Assembly: GCF_016907355.1 (NCBI RefSeq)
Contig: NZ_JAFBBW010000001.1
Span: 62,001-126,000, forward strand
From: Agromyces aurantiacus
GTDB taxonomy: Bacteria > Actinomycetota > Actinomycetes > Actinomycetales > Microbacteriaceae
Reading direction: 5' to 3'
Length of the DNA stretch: 64,000 nt
This document shows, piece by piece, positions 16,689-24,564 of the stretch. The position numbers were made by a program, and so were the translations under genes. The notes beneath the pieces are model-generated. The model was not told where the DNA came from and ran no database searches. It was given only the letters and a program-made list of their open reading frames with translations. Position 1 is the stretch's first letter, and each line of letters opens with the position of its first letter.

Positions 16689-17635
16689 TGTGCTGCCTCC
16701 ATGCGCTCGAGGGACTCGCCCTGGCCGGGCGAGCGGGTGGTGCGGACGTCGACGTGGCTCGGGCGCACGTGGCGGTCCAGCCAGTCGACGATCAGCGGGG
16801 TCGTCTGCTCCCAGTAGCGGTCGTAGGCGGCGTAATGAGTGGTGTGCCGCTGCATGACGAGCTGCTTGGGACCGCGCGCCGCGGTGTAGAGCCGTTCGGC
16901 GTGGTCGGTGGGCGTGGTGGCGTCGCCCTCGACGCCGATGACGAGCAGCGGGGTCGTGAGGCGGGATGCCGCGTCGATGGGCCGGTAGGCGAGGATCTCC
17001 TCGGCGCACGAGAGCGGGATGGCGCTCGGGATGCGGTCGTCGACGTCGGCCTTGATCGTGGTCGCGCGGCGCTCCGGCGTGGGCACCATGATCTCCTCGC
17101 GCGGGTGCACGAGTCGGCCCGCCCCCGTCGTGACGCGCACGCGGCGGTCCTGCTCGAGGCCCGCGAGGAACGAGAGCCATTCGTGCTCCTGGCGCATGCG
17201 GTGCAGCCAGTCGGTGCCGTCGGCGACGGGCACCTGGCTCACCGCGGCCTTCACGCGCGGGTCGGCGTCGGCGAGGAGGACCGCGTTGCCGCCGCCCGTG
17301 CCGCCGGTGCCGAAGACGCCGATCGCGTCGGCGACGACGTCGTCGCGCGTCGTGAGGTAGGTGACCGCGTTGACGAGGTCCTGCAACTGGCGCACGGGCG
17401 AGAGGATGCCGCGGTCGCCGCCCGAGTCGCCGAAGCCGCGGTAGTCGAAGACCAGCACCCCGAATCCGGCGGCGGCGAGCGCCTCGTGGTAGCGCACGTA
17501 GAGCTTGGCGTCCTTGAGTCCGAGCCATCCCGGACCCTGCACGATCGCGCGGAACGGGCCGGGGCCCTCGGGGGTGCGCCAGAGTCCCGCGAGGCGGTCT
17601 CCCTCGCTGTAGAACTCGACCGGTGTCGTCTGCAT
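16685..17635 (-). CDS. Alpha/beta-hydrolase fold protein with an altered nucleophile elbow
   Basis: The 316-residue protein has the fold markers GWLGLKDAKLYVRYHEALAAAGFGVLVFDYRGFGDSGG, a late acidic VIGVEGDATTP and a histidine in RHTTHYAAYDRYWEQ. The usual GxSxG nucleophile motif is replaced by GTGGTGGGNAV, in which glycine or threonine occupies the serine position. It may therefore be a non-hydrolytic member (lyase or binding protein) or use a threonine. It is the first gene of the leftward operon, with the TGGAT-N5-ATCCA operator 83 bp upstream of its ATG. Confidence 0.75.
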   Translation of the reverse strand: MQTTPVEFYSEGDRLAGLWRTPEGPGPFRAIVQGPGWLGLKDAKLYVRYHEALAAAGFGVLVFDYRGFGDSGGDRGILSPVRQLQDLVNAVTYLTTRDDVVADAIGVFGTGGTGGGNAVLLADADPRVKAAVSQVPVADGTDWLHRMRQEHEWLSFLAGLEQDRRVRVTTGAGRLVHPREEIMVPTPERRATTIKADVDDRIPSAIPLSCAEEILAYRPIDAASRLTTPLLVIGVEGDATTPTDHAERLYTAARGPKQLVMQRHTTHYAAYDRYWEQTTPLIVDWLDRHVRPSHVDVRTTRSPGQGESLERMEAAQ

Positions 17636-17717
17636 GGATGCGACGTCCTTCCGTTGAACGCTGCGACGCGTGGTTCGGGCGCATGCCGTCGCCCGTGATC
17701 CAGATCATGACCTATTT

Positions 17718-17732
17718 TGGATCCAGAATCCA
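17718..17732. promoter_or_regulatory. Operator site 3 (TGGAT-N5-ATCCA) before the hydrolase/transport operon
   Basis: TGGATCCAGAATCCA has the same half-sites and 5-bp spacer as sites 1 and 2. It lies between the divergent hydrolase gene (starts 17635) and the importer gene (starts 17873) and could control either. A perfect 12-bp palindrome, GATTTCGAAATC, follows six bases later (17738-17749). The 237-base intergenic region holds nothing else obvious. Confidence 0.75.
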
Positions 17733-17872
17733 GTATTGATTTCGAAATCCTCGACATGCGAGGATGGCGATGACGACCGGTCGGGCTTGATCGGTCGGGC
17801 CGGCCCGGGATTGGGCCGCGAGTCGCCGACGCACGTCGGATCACGCACACGCACACCCGTCCCGGAGGAACC

Positions 17873-18907
17873 ATGCCCACGCCCGACCAGCCCGCCCCCC
17901 GCACCTCCCGCGCCGCGCGCACCCGTCGCGCCGCCGCGATCGCCGCGGCCGCGGCATCCGTCGCCCTGCTCGCCGCGTGCGCGCCCGGCGCCCGGGCCGG
18001 CGGCGACGACACGCCCCAGGCCGAGGCCGCGTCATCCGGATACCCGGTGACGCTCGACAACTGCGGCACCGAGGTGACCTTCGAGCAGGCGCCGCAGCGC
18101 GTCGTGACGATCAAGTCGTCGACGCTCGAGCTGCTCCTCGCGCTCGGGCTCGAGGATCGCGTCGTCGGGGCCGCGTTCACCGACGGACCCGTGCCCGACG
18201 AGTACGCGGACGCCGCCGCGGGCATCGACATCCTCTCCGACAAGGTGCCCTCGCAGGAGGCCACCCTCGCGGCCGAACCCGACCTCGTGTTCGCGGGCTG
18301 GGAGTCCAACCTCACGGCCGAGGGCGCCGGCGACCGCGGCACGCTCGAGCAGCTCGGCGTGCACACCTACGTCGCCCCGGCCGCGTGCCAGGAGGAGGGC
18401 TACCAGCCCGACCCGCTCACCTTCGCCGGGGTGTTCGCCTCGTTCGAGGAGGCCGGCGCGATCTTCGGCGTGCCGGATGCCGCGGCCGACCTCGTCGCCG
18501 CGCAGCAGGCCGCGCTCGACGCCATCGAGCCGAACGACGAGGGCCTCACCGCCCTCTGGTACTCCTCGGGCGACGACCAGCCCTTCGTCGGCGCCGGCAT
18601 CGGCGCACCGCAGATGATCATGGAGGCCGCGGGCCTCGAGAACGTCGTCGGCGACGTGCAGGACTCGTGGACCTCGCTGTCCTGGGAGGCCGTGGTCGAC
18701 GCGAACCCCGACGTGATCGTGCTCGTCGACGCCGCCTGGAACACCGCCGAGTCGAAGATCGCCAAGCTCGAGGCGAACCCGGCCACGGCTGCGATGCCCG
18801 CCGTCCAGCAGGGCCGCTACGTGATCGTCGACTTCCCGGCGACCGAGGCCGGCGTGCGCAACGTCGACGCGGTCGCCTCGATCGTGGAGCAGCTCGGGGC
18901 GCTCTGA
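17873..18907 (+). CDS. Solute-binding lipoprotein of a proposed F420-0 (FecCD-type) importer
   Basis: The 344-residue protein has a Tat/Sec-like charged start, a long Ala-rich segment and an LLAAC lipobox. The mature part is of the vitamin B12/siderophore-binding class (RVVTIKSSTLELLLALGLEDRVVG). The segments DKVPSQEATLAAEPDLVFAGWESNLTAEGAGDR and YQPDPLTF resemble, as far as I recall, the actinobacterial cassette named putative F420-0 ABC transporter. That cassette was proposed because it co-occurs with cofE and F420-using enzymes. The nearby F420 genes fit. A metal-siderophore or corrinoid ligand remains possible. The stop overlaps the permease start by one base. Confidence 0.75.
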   Translation: MPTPDQPAPRTSRAARTRRAAAIAAAAASVALLAACAPGARAGGDDTPQAEAASSGYPVTLDNCGTEVTFEQAPQRVVTIKSSTLELLLALGLEDRVVGAAFTDGPVPDEYADAAAGIDILSDKVPSQEATLAAEPDLVFAGWESNLTAEGAGDRGTLEQLGVHTYVAPAACQEEGYQPDPLTFAGVFASFEEAGAIFGVPDAAADLVAAQQAALDAIEPNDEGLTALWYSSGDDQPFVGAGIGAPQMIMEAAGLENVVGDVQDSWTSLSWEAVVDANPDVIVLVDAAWNTAESKIAKLEANPATAAMPAVQQGRYVIVDFPATEAGVRNVDAVASIVEQLGAL

Positions 18908-19998
18908 TGACGGTGCAGGCGAGCAGGGCGCGCGACGAGCGCAGGGCGACGGATGCCGCGGGCGCGGCGTCGATGCGTCCCGCTCGCGCCGACACGGGCA
19001 CGGCGCTCGGCGTCGGCATCGCGCTGGGCGTGATGCTCGCGGCATCCGTCGTGCTCGCCGTCACGATCGGCCCCGCCGGACTCGCCCCGGCCGACGTGCT
19101 GGCGTCGATCGCCGCGCACCTGGGCATCGGGGAGCCGACGCTGTCGCCGCTGCGCGACGGCATCGTGTGGGAGCTGCGGATGCCGCGCGTCCTGACCGCT
19201 GCGGCGGTCGGCGCGGGCCTCGCGATCTGCGGCGTCGTGATGCAGGCGCTCACCCGCAATCCGCTGGCCGACCCGTACCTGCTCGGCCTCTCGTCGGGCG
19301 CCTCGGTCGGCGCGGTGATCGTGCTCGTGCTCGGCATGGCGATCGCGCTGCCGGTCGCGGCGTTCGCGGGGGCGCTCGCGGCGCTCGCGGCGACGCTCGG
19401 CCTCGCACGCGCCGCCGGCGGGCTCAGCCCGACGACGACCGTGCTCGCCGGGCTCGCCGTCTCGGCCGTGTTCGGCGCGATCACGAGCCTCGTGATCTTC
19501 TGGAGCGCCACGAACGACAGCTACCGCGAGATCCTCAACTGGCTGCTCGGGTCGCTCTCGGGCGCGGACTGGCCGGCGGTCGCGCTCGCGGGCGGCGCCC
19601 TGCTCGTCGTGGGCGTGCCGCTGCTCGCGACCGGGCGCACGCTCGACGCGTTCGCGTTCGGCGACACCGCGGCATCCGCCCTGGGCGTGCACGTGCCGCG
19701 CACCCGCGCGCTGCTGCTCGTCGCCACCGCGCTGCTCACCGGCGCGCTCGTCGCCGTGAGCGGCGCGATCGGGTTCGTCGGCCTGATCCTGCCGCACGCC
19801 GTGCGGCTCGTGATCGGCTCGCGGCACCGCGCGCTCCTGCCGCTGTCGGCGCTCGCGGGCGCGGTGTTCCTCGTCTGGGTCGACACGGGCGCCCGCACGC
19901 TGTTCGATCCGCGCGAGCTGCCGGTCGGCATCCTCACCGCGCTCGTCGGCGGGCCGGTCTTCGCCGCGCTCCTGCTCCGCACCCGGAGGGCGTCGTGA
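18907..19998 (+). CDS. FecCD-family permease of the proposed F420-0 importer
   Basis: The 363-residue membrane protein has about nine or ten hydrophobic spans and FecCD/BtuC hallmarks: WELRMPRVLTAAAVGAGLAICG, TRNPLADPYLLGLSSGAS, LLGSLSGADW, GAIGFVGLILPHAVRL and LFDPRELPVGILTALVGGPVF. It is translationally coupled to the binding protein before it and the ATPase after it (GTGA). The F420-0 assignment rests on the cassette's resemblance and on context; the transporter class is secure. Confidence 0.85.
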   Translation: MTVQASRARDERRATDAAGAASMRPARADTGTALGVGIALGVMLAASVVLAVTIGPAGLAPADVLASIAAHLGIGEPTLSPLRDGIVWELRMPRVLTAAAVGAGLAICGVVMQALTRNPLADPYLLGLSSGASVGAVIVLVLGMAIALPVAAFAGALAALAATLGLARAAGGLSPTTTVLAGLAVSAVFGAITSLVIFWSATNDSYREILNWLLGSLSGADWPAVALAGGALLVVGVPLLATGRTLDAFAFGDTAASALGVHVPRTRALLLVATALLTGALVAVSGAIGFVGLILPHAVRLVIGSRHRALLPLSALAGAVFLVWVDTGARTLFDPRELPVGILTALVGGPVFAALLLRTRRAS

Positions 19999-20876
19999 AC
20001 GCGCCGCGGCCCGGGGCGGGCCTCGAGGCGTCCCGGGTCAGGTTCGCCCGAGGATCCCGGCTCATCGTCGACGGCGTCGACCTCACCGTGCCGCGCGGCG
20101 CGGTCGGCGCCCTGCTCGGCCCGAACGGCGCGGGCAAGAGCACGCTCCTGCACCTGCTCGCCGGCGTGGAGGCCGCGGAGGTCGCGGCGCTCACGCTCGA
20201 CGGCGACGACCTGGTCGCCCTGCGCCGCCGCGAACGCGCCCGGCGCATCGCGCTCGTCGAGCAGGACGCGCAGGCCCCCGACGGACTGCGGGTCGATCAC
20301 GTGGTCGGCCTCGGACGCGTGCCGCACCAGTCGGCGTGGGGCGGCGACTCGGCGCGCGATCGCGAGATCGTCGCCCGATCGCTCGCGGCCGCCGGCGCGT
20401 CGTCCTTCGCTCAGCGACGCTACGACGAGCTGTCTGGCGGCGAGCGCCAGCGGGTGAACCTCGCGCGCGCGCTGGCGCAGGAACCCGAGCTCCTGCTGCT
20501 CGACGAGCCCACGAACCACCTCGACATCCGCGCCCAGCTCTCGACGCTCGAGCTGCTCCGGCGATTGGCCGACGACGGGCTCAGCGTGCTCGCCGCCCTG
20601 CACGACCTGTCGCTCGCGGCGTCGTACGCCGACCACGTCGTCGTGCTCGCCGAGGGCGCCGTGGTCGCCGCGGGTGCGCCGGCCGACGTGCTCACGCCCG
20701 AGCTGATCCGCGCGGTGTGGGGCGTCGAGGCGACCGTGCTCGCACACCCGGCCACCGGGCGTCCGCTGATCGCGTTCGCCCCCGCCGGCACGGACGGCGG
20801 CACAGGCGGCGGCGCGACCGCGGGCGACCCGGGTGATCGCGCGCTGGTCGTCACCGACTCCCCCGCCGCATCCTGA
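19995..20876 (+). CDS. ATP-binding protein of the proposed F420-0 importer
   Basis: The 293-residue FecE/BtuD-type ATPase has Walker A GPNGAGKSTL, signature LSGGERQRVNLARAL and Walker B LLLLDEPTNHLD. The GTG start at 19995 overlaps the permease stop codon. A Gly/Thr-rich C-terminal tail of about 30 residues follows the conserved domain. Together the three genes make a complete type II importer. Confidence 0.87.
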   Translation: MNAPRPGAGLEASRVRFARGSRLIVDGVDLTVPRGAVGALLGPNGAGKSTLLHLLAGVEAAEVAALTLDGDDLVALRRRERARRIALVEQDAQAPDGLRVDHVVGLGRVPHQSAWGGDSARDREIVARSLAAAGASSFAQRRYDELSGGERQRVNLARALAQEPELLLLDEPTNHLDIRAQLSTLELLRRLADDGLSVLAALHDLSLAASYADHVVVLAEGAVVAAGAPADVLTPELIRAVWGVEATVLAHPATGRPLIAFAPAGTDGGTGGGATAGDPGDRALVVTDSPAAS

Positions 20877-20933
20877 ACCTGCGATCTCCTGAGAGCGGAC
20901 GGCGCGACGCATCGACGGGCGTAGCGTGGGGGC

Positions 20934-21452
20934 ATGGGTGAGCTCAGCGACGCACGCCGCGACCTGCTCGAGTCGGTCGCGGAGGAATTCCTGCACAACT
21001 CGTGGCGCGGCCGAAGGCTCGTGGCCGTCGAGGGCACGTCGGGCGGCCCCGCCTCGCGCTTCGCCGACGACCTCGCGGCCGTGCTCGCCGAGCGCGGCCA
21101 GCCCGTCGTGCGGCGCTCGACCGGCGACGTCGACGAGGCGGCGCTGCGGCGCGAGACCGTCGAGCCGTTCCGCGCGGGCACGCTGCCCGGGGCCGAGGAC
21201 GACGAGACGGTGCTGGTCGTCGACGGCCGCCGCCTGCTCAACCGGTCGGTGCGCGGCGTCTGGCACTTCACGGTCTGGACGCTCGGCGGCGACGAGCTGC
21301 CCCACGACGCCGTGAACGTGAACGTCGACGTGAGCGACGAGGCGGCGCCGTCCCGCTACTTCTACGACCTCTGCAAGCTCCCGCCGAGCATCGGCGAGCG
21401 CCGCGCCGACCCCGTCGTGCCGGCCGTCGAGCCCGCGGCACCCACGACATGA
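20934..21452 (+). CDS. Degenerate nucleoside (uridine) kinase-like protein
   Basis: The 172-residue protein looks like a P-loop kinase of the uridine-kinase group. It has VAVEGTSGGPASRFADDLAAVLAERG at the P-loop position and VLVVDGRRLLNRSVRGVWHFTVW at the second core strand. The Walker A lysine is missing (GTSGGPAS), so ATP hydrolysis in the usual way is doubtful. It follows the importer ATPase by 57 bases and overlaps the PPOX gene by four, so it may belong to the same operon. Function unknown. Confidence 0.55.
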   Translation: MGELSDARRDLLESVAEEFLHNSWRGRRLVAVEGTSGGPASRFADDLAAVLAERGQPVVRRSTGDVDEAALRRETVEPFRAGTLPGAEDDETVLVVDGRRLLNRSVRGVWHFTVWTLGGDELPHDAVNVNVDVSDEAAPSRYFYDLCKLPPSIGERRADPVVPAVEPAAPTT

Positions 21453-22090
21453 CCGCGGTCGACGGAGCGGTCCGCGGCATCCCGATCACGACCGCCGAGG
21501 AGCTCGAGGCGATCGTGGGCACGCCGATCCCGCGCGTGGCCGAGAAGGTGCGCGATCGCCTGCAGGACGTCGACCGCGAGTGGCTCGCCGCGGCCCCCCT
21601 CGCGTTCGTCGCCACGAGCGACGAGCACGGGCGTCTCGACGTGTCGCCGAAGGGCGATCCAGCGGGATTCGCGCTCGTGCTCGACGACACGACCCTCGCG
21701 ATCCCGGAGCGGCCCGGCAACCGCCGGGCCGACGGCTTCCGCAACATCCTGCGGAATCCGCACGTCGGCCTGCTCTTCGCCATCCCCGGCCGCGGCGACA
21801 CGCTGCGCATCAACGGCCGCGCGACGATCGTGCGCGACGCGCCGTTCCTCGACGACATGGTCGTGAAACGCCACCGTCCCGCGCTCGCCCTCGTCGTCGA
21901 CATCGACGAGGTGTTCTTCCACTGCTCCAAGGCCTTCCTCCGCTCGCGCGCGTGGCAGCCCGAGGAGTGGCAGCCCGACGTCGTCCGCCGTCGCGCGCTC
22001 ATCGCGAAGGCGATCGAGCAGCCCGAGGCCGACGTCGCGACGCTCGACGAGTACTACGGCCCCTCGTACGCCGACCGGATCTACGGGTGA
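21449..22090 (+). CDS. PPOX-class (pyridoxamine-phosphate-oxidase-like) flavoprotein
   Basis: The 213-residue split-barrel protein has LAFVATSDEHGRLDVSPKGDPAGFALVLDD and IPERPGNRRADGFRNILRNPHVGLLFAIPG, with a late HCSKAFLRSRAW segment. These fit the MSMEG_1061/DR2398-type FMN family. Relatives of this fold bind FMN, F420 or haem. Its closeness to the F420-0 importer makes an F420-linked role worth considering. The ATG overlaps the previous stop codon by four bases. Confidence 0.75.
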   Translation: MTAVDGAVRGIPITTAEELEAIVGTPIPRVAEKVRDRLQDVDREWLAAAPLAFVATSDEHGRLDVSPKGDPAGFALVLDDTTLAIPERPGNRRADGFRNILRNPHVGLLFAIPGRGDTLRINGRATIVRDAPFLDDMVVKRHRPALALVVDIDEVFFHCSKAFLRSRAWQPEEWQPDVVRRRALIAKAIEQPEADVATLDEYYGPSYADRIYG

Positions 22091-22145
22091 CCGCCGCGCC
22101 TCGCGACCCGATCGCGATCCAACCCGGCTCTGGCATGCTCGGAGC

Positions 22146-22706
22146 ATGAGCGCGTCGGCGATCCCGGAGCGCGTCCGCTGGGCGGTCGCGGTGCTCGACC
22201 CGCGGCCCGGCGAACGGGTGCTCGACATCGGGTCGGGCACGGGCGCGTCGGTCGAGGCGCTGCTCGCCGAGATGGGCGGGGCGGATGCCGCGGCGCCCGC
22301 GTCGGTCGTCGCGATCGACCGCTCGGGCACGGCGGTCGCACGCATGCGCGAGCGGCTCGCCGAGGCGGCCACGACCGGCGCGGTCGAGGTCGTGCATGCC
22401 GGGCTCGCGGACCTCGACCCGGCGCTCGGGCCGTTCGACGCGGCGGTGTCGGTGAACGTCAACGTGTTCTGGACCTCGGCGGCCGTGCCCGAGCTCCACG
22501 CGCTCGCGCGCGCGCTGCGGCCGGGCGGCCGGCTGCTCGTCGCGTTCGGCATCGGCCCCGTGCCGCTCGCCGACGCCGGCCACCTCGACGGCGTGGCTGC
22601 CGCGATGCGGGCGACGCCCTGGTTCGCGGTGCGCGAGCGCCTCGAGGCCGAGCACGGCTCCGGCGTCCTCGCCGAGCGCACGGAGGCGCCGGCCGACAGC
22701 GCGTGA
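22146..22706 (+). CDS. Class I SAM-dependent methyltransferase
   Basis: The 186-residue protein has the SAM-binding motif I VLDIGSGTGASVEALLAEMG, the acidic loop VVAIDRSGTAVARMRERL and the later LRPGGRLLVAFGIG segment. It is shorter than most small-molecule methyltransferases and has no recognisable substrate domain. The start lies 55 bases after the PPOX gene. Substrate unknown. Confidence 0.75.
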   Translation: MSASAIPERVRWAVAVLDPRPGERVLDIGSGTGASVEALLAEMGGADAAAPASVVAIDRSGTAVARMRERLAEAATTGAVEVVHAGLADLDPALGPFDAAVSVNVNVFWTSAAVPELHALARALRPGGRLLVAFGIGPVPLADAGHLDGVAAAMRATPWFAVRERLEAEHGSGVLAERTEAPADSA

Positions 22707-22724
22707 GGCGCCCGCGCGGGCGCC
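22707..22724. terminator. GC-rich palindrome between converging genes
   Basis: An 18-base perfect palindrome (GGCGCCCGC and its complement) begins directly after the methyltransferase stop. It is the only structured element in the short gap before the converging permease gene and is a plausible bidirectional terminator. Confidence 0.5.
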
Positions 22725-22741
22725 CGCGCCGCGGCATCCGC

Positions 22742-23590
22742 TCAGGACAGGATGTCGCGCGTCGCGAACCGCCAGGCGGCGAGGCCGCCGAACACCGCGA
22801 CGTACGCCGCCTGGAGCAGCGCGTTGTCGCCGAACGAGTCCCATGAGGGCGGCGAGCGCAGCAGGTCGGCGAAGTCGAACCAGCGATCGGTGAACAGCCA
22901 CGGGTGCAGCCATTCGAGCTGCGGGATGGCGCCCGCGATCTGCGCGGCCACCGCGAGGATCGCCGTGGCCGCCATCGCGCCGACGGGCACGACGGTGAGC
23001 GTCGACGCGAACAGCCCGATCGCGCTGAGGCCCAGCATCGACACCGCCACGTAGGCACCGATCGCGAGGAGGCGCAGCAGCCCCTCGCCGACCGGGATCT
23101 GCCCGCCCGAGAGCACCGTGACGGGCCCGACCGGGAACAGCGCCCAGCCGATGAGCGTGCCGACCGCCACGACGACGAGCGCCCCGGCGACGCAGAACAC
23201 GGCCGCGACGAGGTACTTCACGACGAGGAGCCGCATGCGACCGGCGGGCGCGATGAGCAGGTAGCGCAGGGTCCCGAGGCTCGCGTCGCCCGCGATCGCG
23301 TCGCCCGCGACGACCGAGATCGTCAGGGGCAGGAACAGCGGCGTCGCCACGACGAGCGCGGTCACGCCGACGAACAGCCCGTTGCCCGCGACCTGGTCGA
23401 GGAAGGCGGGGCCCCGACCGGGCGACGAGGCGCCGGCGACCCGGATCGCGACGGCGATGAGGATGGGGATGAGCGCGAGCGCCGCGAGCATCGCCCACGT
23501 GCGCCAGCGGCGGAACAAGGTCGCGACCTCCGAGCCGAGCAGCGAGAGGCCGAGCGCCGGGCGGCCGCCGGTGGCCTCAGGCGACGACAT
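22742..23590 (-). CDS. ABC-2 type transporter permease
   Basis: The 282-residue protein has about six hydrophobic spans and a GDASLGTLRYLLIAPAGRMRLLVVKYL segment typical of ABC-2 exporters. It begins with a short cytoplasmic tail and overlaps the 3' end of the ATPase gene by 14 bases. With that ATPase it probably exports a drug, lipid or peptide. No substrate can be assigned. Confidence 0.8.
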   Translation of the reverse strand: MSSPEATGGRPALGLSLLGSEVATLFRRWRTWAMLAALALIPILIAVAIRVAGASSPGRGPAFLDQVAGNGLFVGVTALVVATPLFLPLTISVVAGDAIAGDASLGTLRYLLIAPAGRMRLLVVKYLVAAVFCVAGALVVVAVGTLIGWALFPVGPVTVLSGGQIPVGEGLLRLLAIGAYVAVSMLGLSAIGLFASTLTVVPVGAMAATAILAVAAQIAGAIPQLEWLHPWLFTDRWFDFADLLRSPPSWDSFGDNALLQAAYVAVFGGLAAWRFATRDILS

Positions 23591-24554
23591 CGAAGCCCTC
23601 TCCCGTGAGCTCGACGAAGCGCTGCTCGAGGCTCGCGCGGCGCACCGCGAAGCCGCGCACGCGGACGTCGCCGGCGACGAGCGCCGCCACGATCGCGTCG
23701 GGCGGCGGCGGATCGTCGCCGAGGACCGCGGTGACGAGGGCGTCGACGGATGGCGCTCCCCGCCCGTCGTCGGCCGAGGCGGTGGCCGCGGCATCCGTCA
23801 CCAGCCCCAGCCCGGCGAGCACGGCGCGAGCCCGACCGGGATCGGGCGTCAGCACCTCGACCCGCGACTCCCCCGACCGCCGGAACTCCTCGAGCGTGCC
23901 CTGCGCGACGAGCCGCCCGGCGCTCATCACGCCGACGTGCGTGCAGAGCTGCTCCACCTCGGCGAGCAGGTGGCTCGAGACGAACACGGTCGTGCCCTCG
24001 GCCGCGAACGAGCGGATGAGCGCGCGGACCTCGCGCGTGCCCTGCGGGTCGAGGCCGTTCGTGGGCTCGTCGAGCACGAGGAGCTCGCGCGGCATCAGCA
24101 GCGCGTTGGCGATGCCCAGCCGCTGCTTCATGCCGAGCGAGTAGGCGCCGGCCTTCTTGCGGGTGGCGTGCGCGAGCCCGACGCGGTCGAGCGCCGACGC
24201 GACGCGGGCGCCGCGCGTCGCCGGAGCCGCGTGCCGGTCGGCGGCGTCGAAGCGTCGCAGGTTCGCGGCACCCGACAGGAAGGGCGCGAACGCGGGCCCC
24301 TCGACGAGCGCCCCCACGCGCGGCAGCACGGTGTCGAGGTGTCGCGGCATCTCGTCGCCGAGGACGTGCGCCGTGCCGTCCGTCGCGCGGACCAGGCCGA
24401 GCAGCATCCGGATGGTGGTCGTCTTGCCCGAGCCGTTCGGCCCGAGGAACCCGTACACCGCACCCTGCGGCACCGCCAGGTCGATGCCGTCGACCGCGGC
24501 CTGCGCGCCGAAGCGCTTGGTGAGCCCCTCCGTCCGGATCGCGAGGTCGCTCAC
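23577..24554 (-). CDS. ABC-2 type transporter ATP-binding protein
   Basis: The 325-residue ATPase of the daunorubicin-resistance/CcmA group has Walker A GPNGSGKTTT, signature YSLGMKQRLGIANALL (a GMKQ variant usual in this group), Walker B LLVLDEPTNGLD and the SSHLLAEVEQLC H-loop. A regulatory C-terminal domain of about 100 residues follows. The GTG start at 24554 lies 10 bases after the LolA-like gene's stop. An ABC-2 permease is encoded immediately downstream. Confidence 0.85.
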   Translation of the reverse strand: MSDLAIRTEGLTKRFGAQAAVDGIDLAVPQGAVYGFLGPNGSGKTTTIRMLLGLVRATDGTAHVLGDEMPRHLDTVLPRVGALVEGPAFAPFLSGAANLRRFDAADRHAAPATRGARVASALDRVGLAHATRKKAGAYSLGMKQRLGIANALLMPRELLVLDEPTNGLDPQGTREVRALIRSFAAEGTTVFVSSHLLAEVEQLCTHVGVMSAGRLVAQGTLEEFRRSGESRVEVLTPDPGRARAVLAGLGLVTDAAATASADDGRGAPSVDALVTAVLGDDPPPPDAIVAALVAGDVRVRGFAVRRASLEQRFVELTGEGFDVVA

Positions 24555-24564
24555 GCGCGGCCCG

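Noticed and set aside
17873..20876. Iron-siderophore uptake system as the default annotation
   Set aside because: The transporter class is the same, but specific segments of the binding protein and permease and the F420 surroundings favour the proposed F420-0 cassette. No siderophore synthesis or iron-box was seen. It remains the main alternative.
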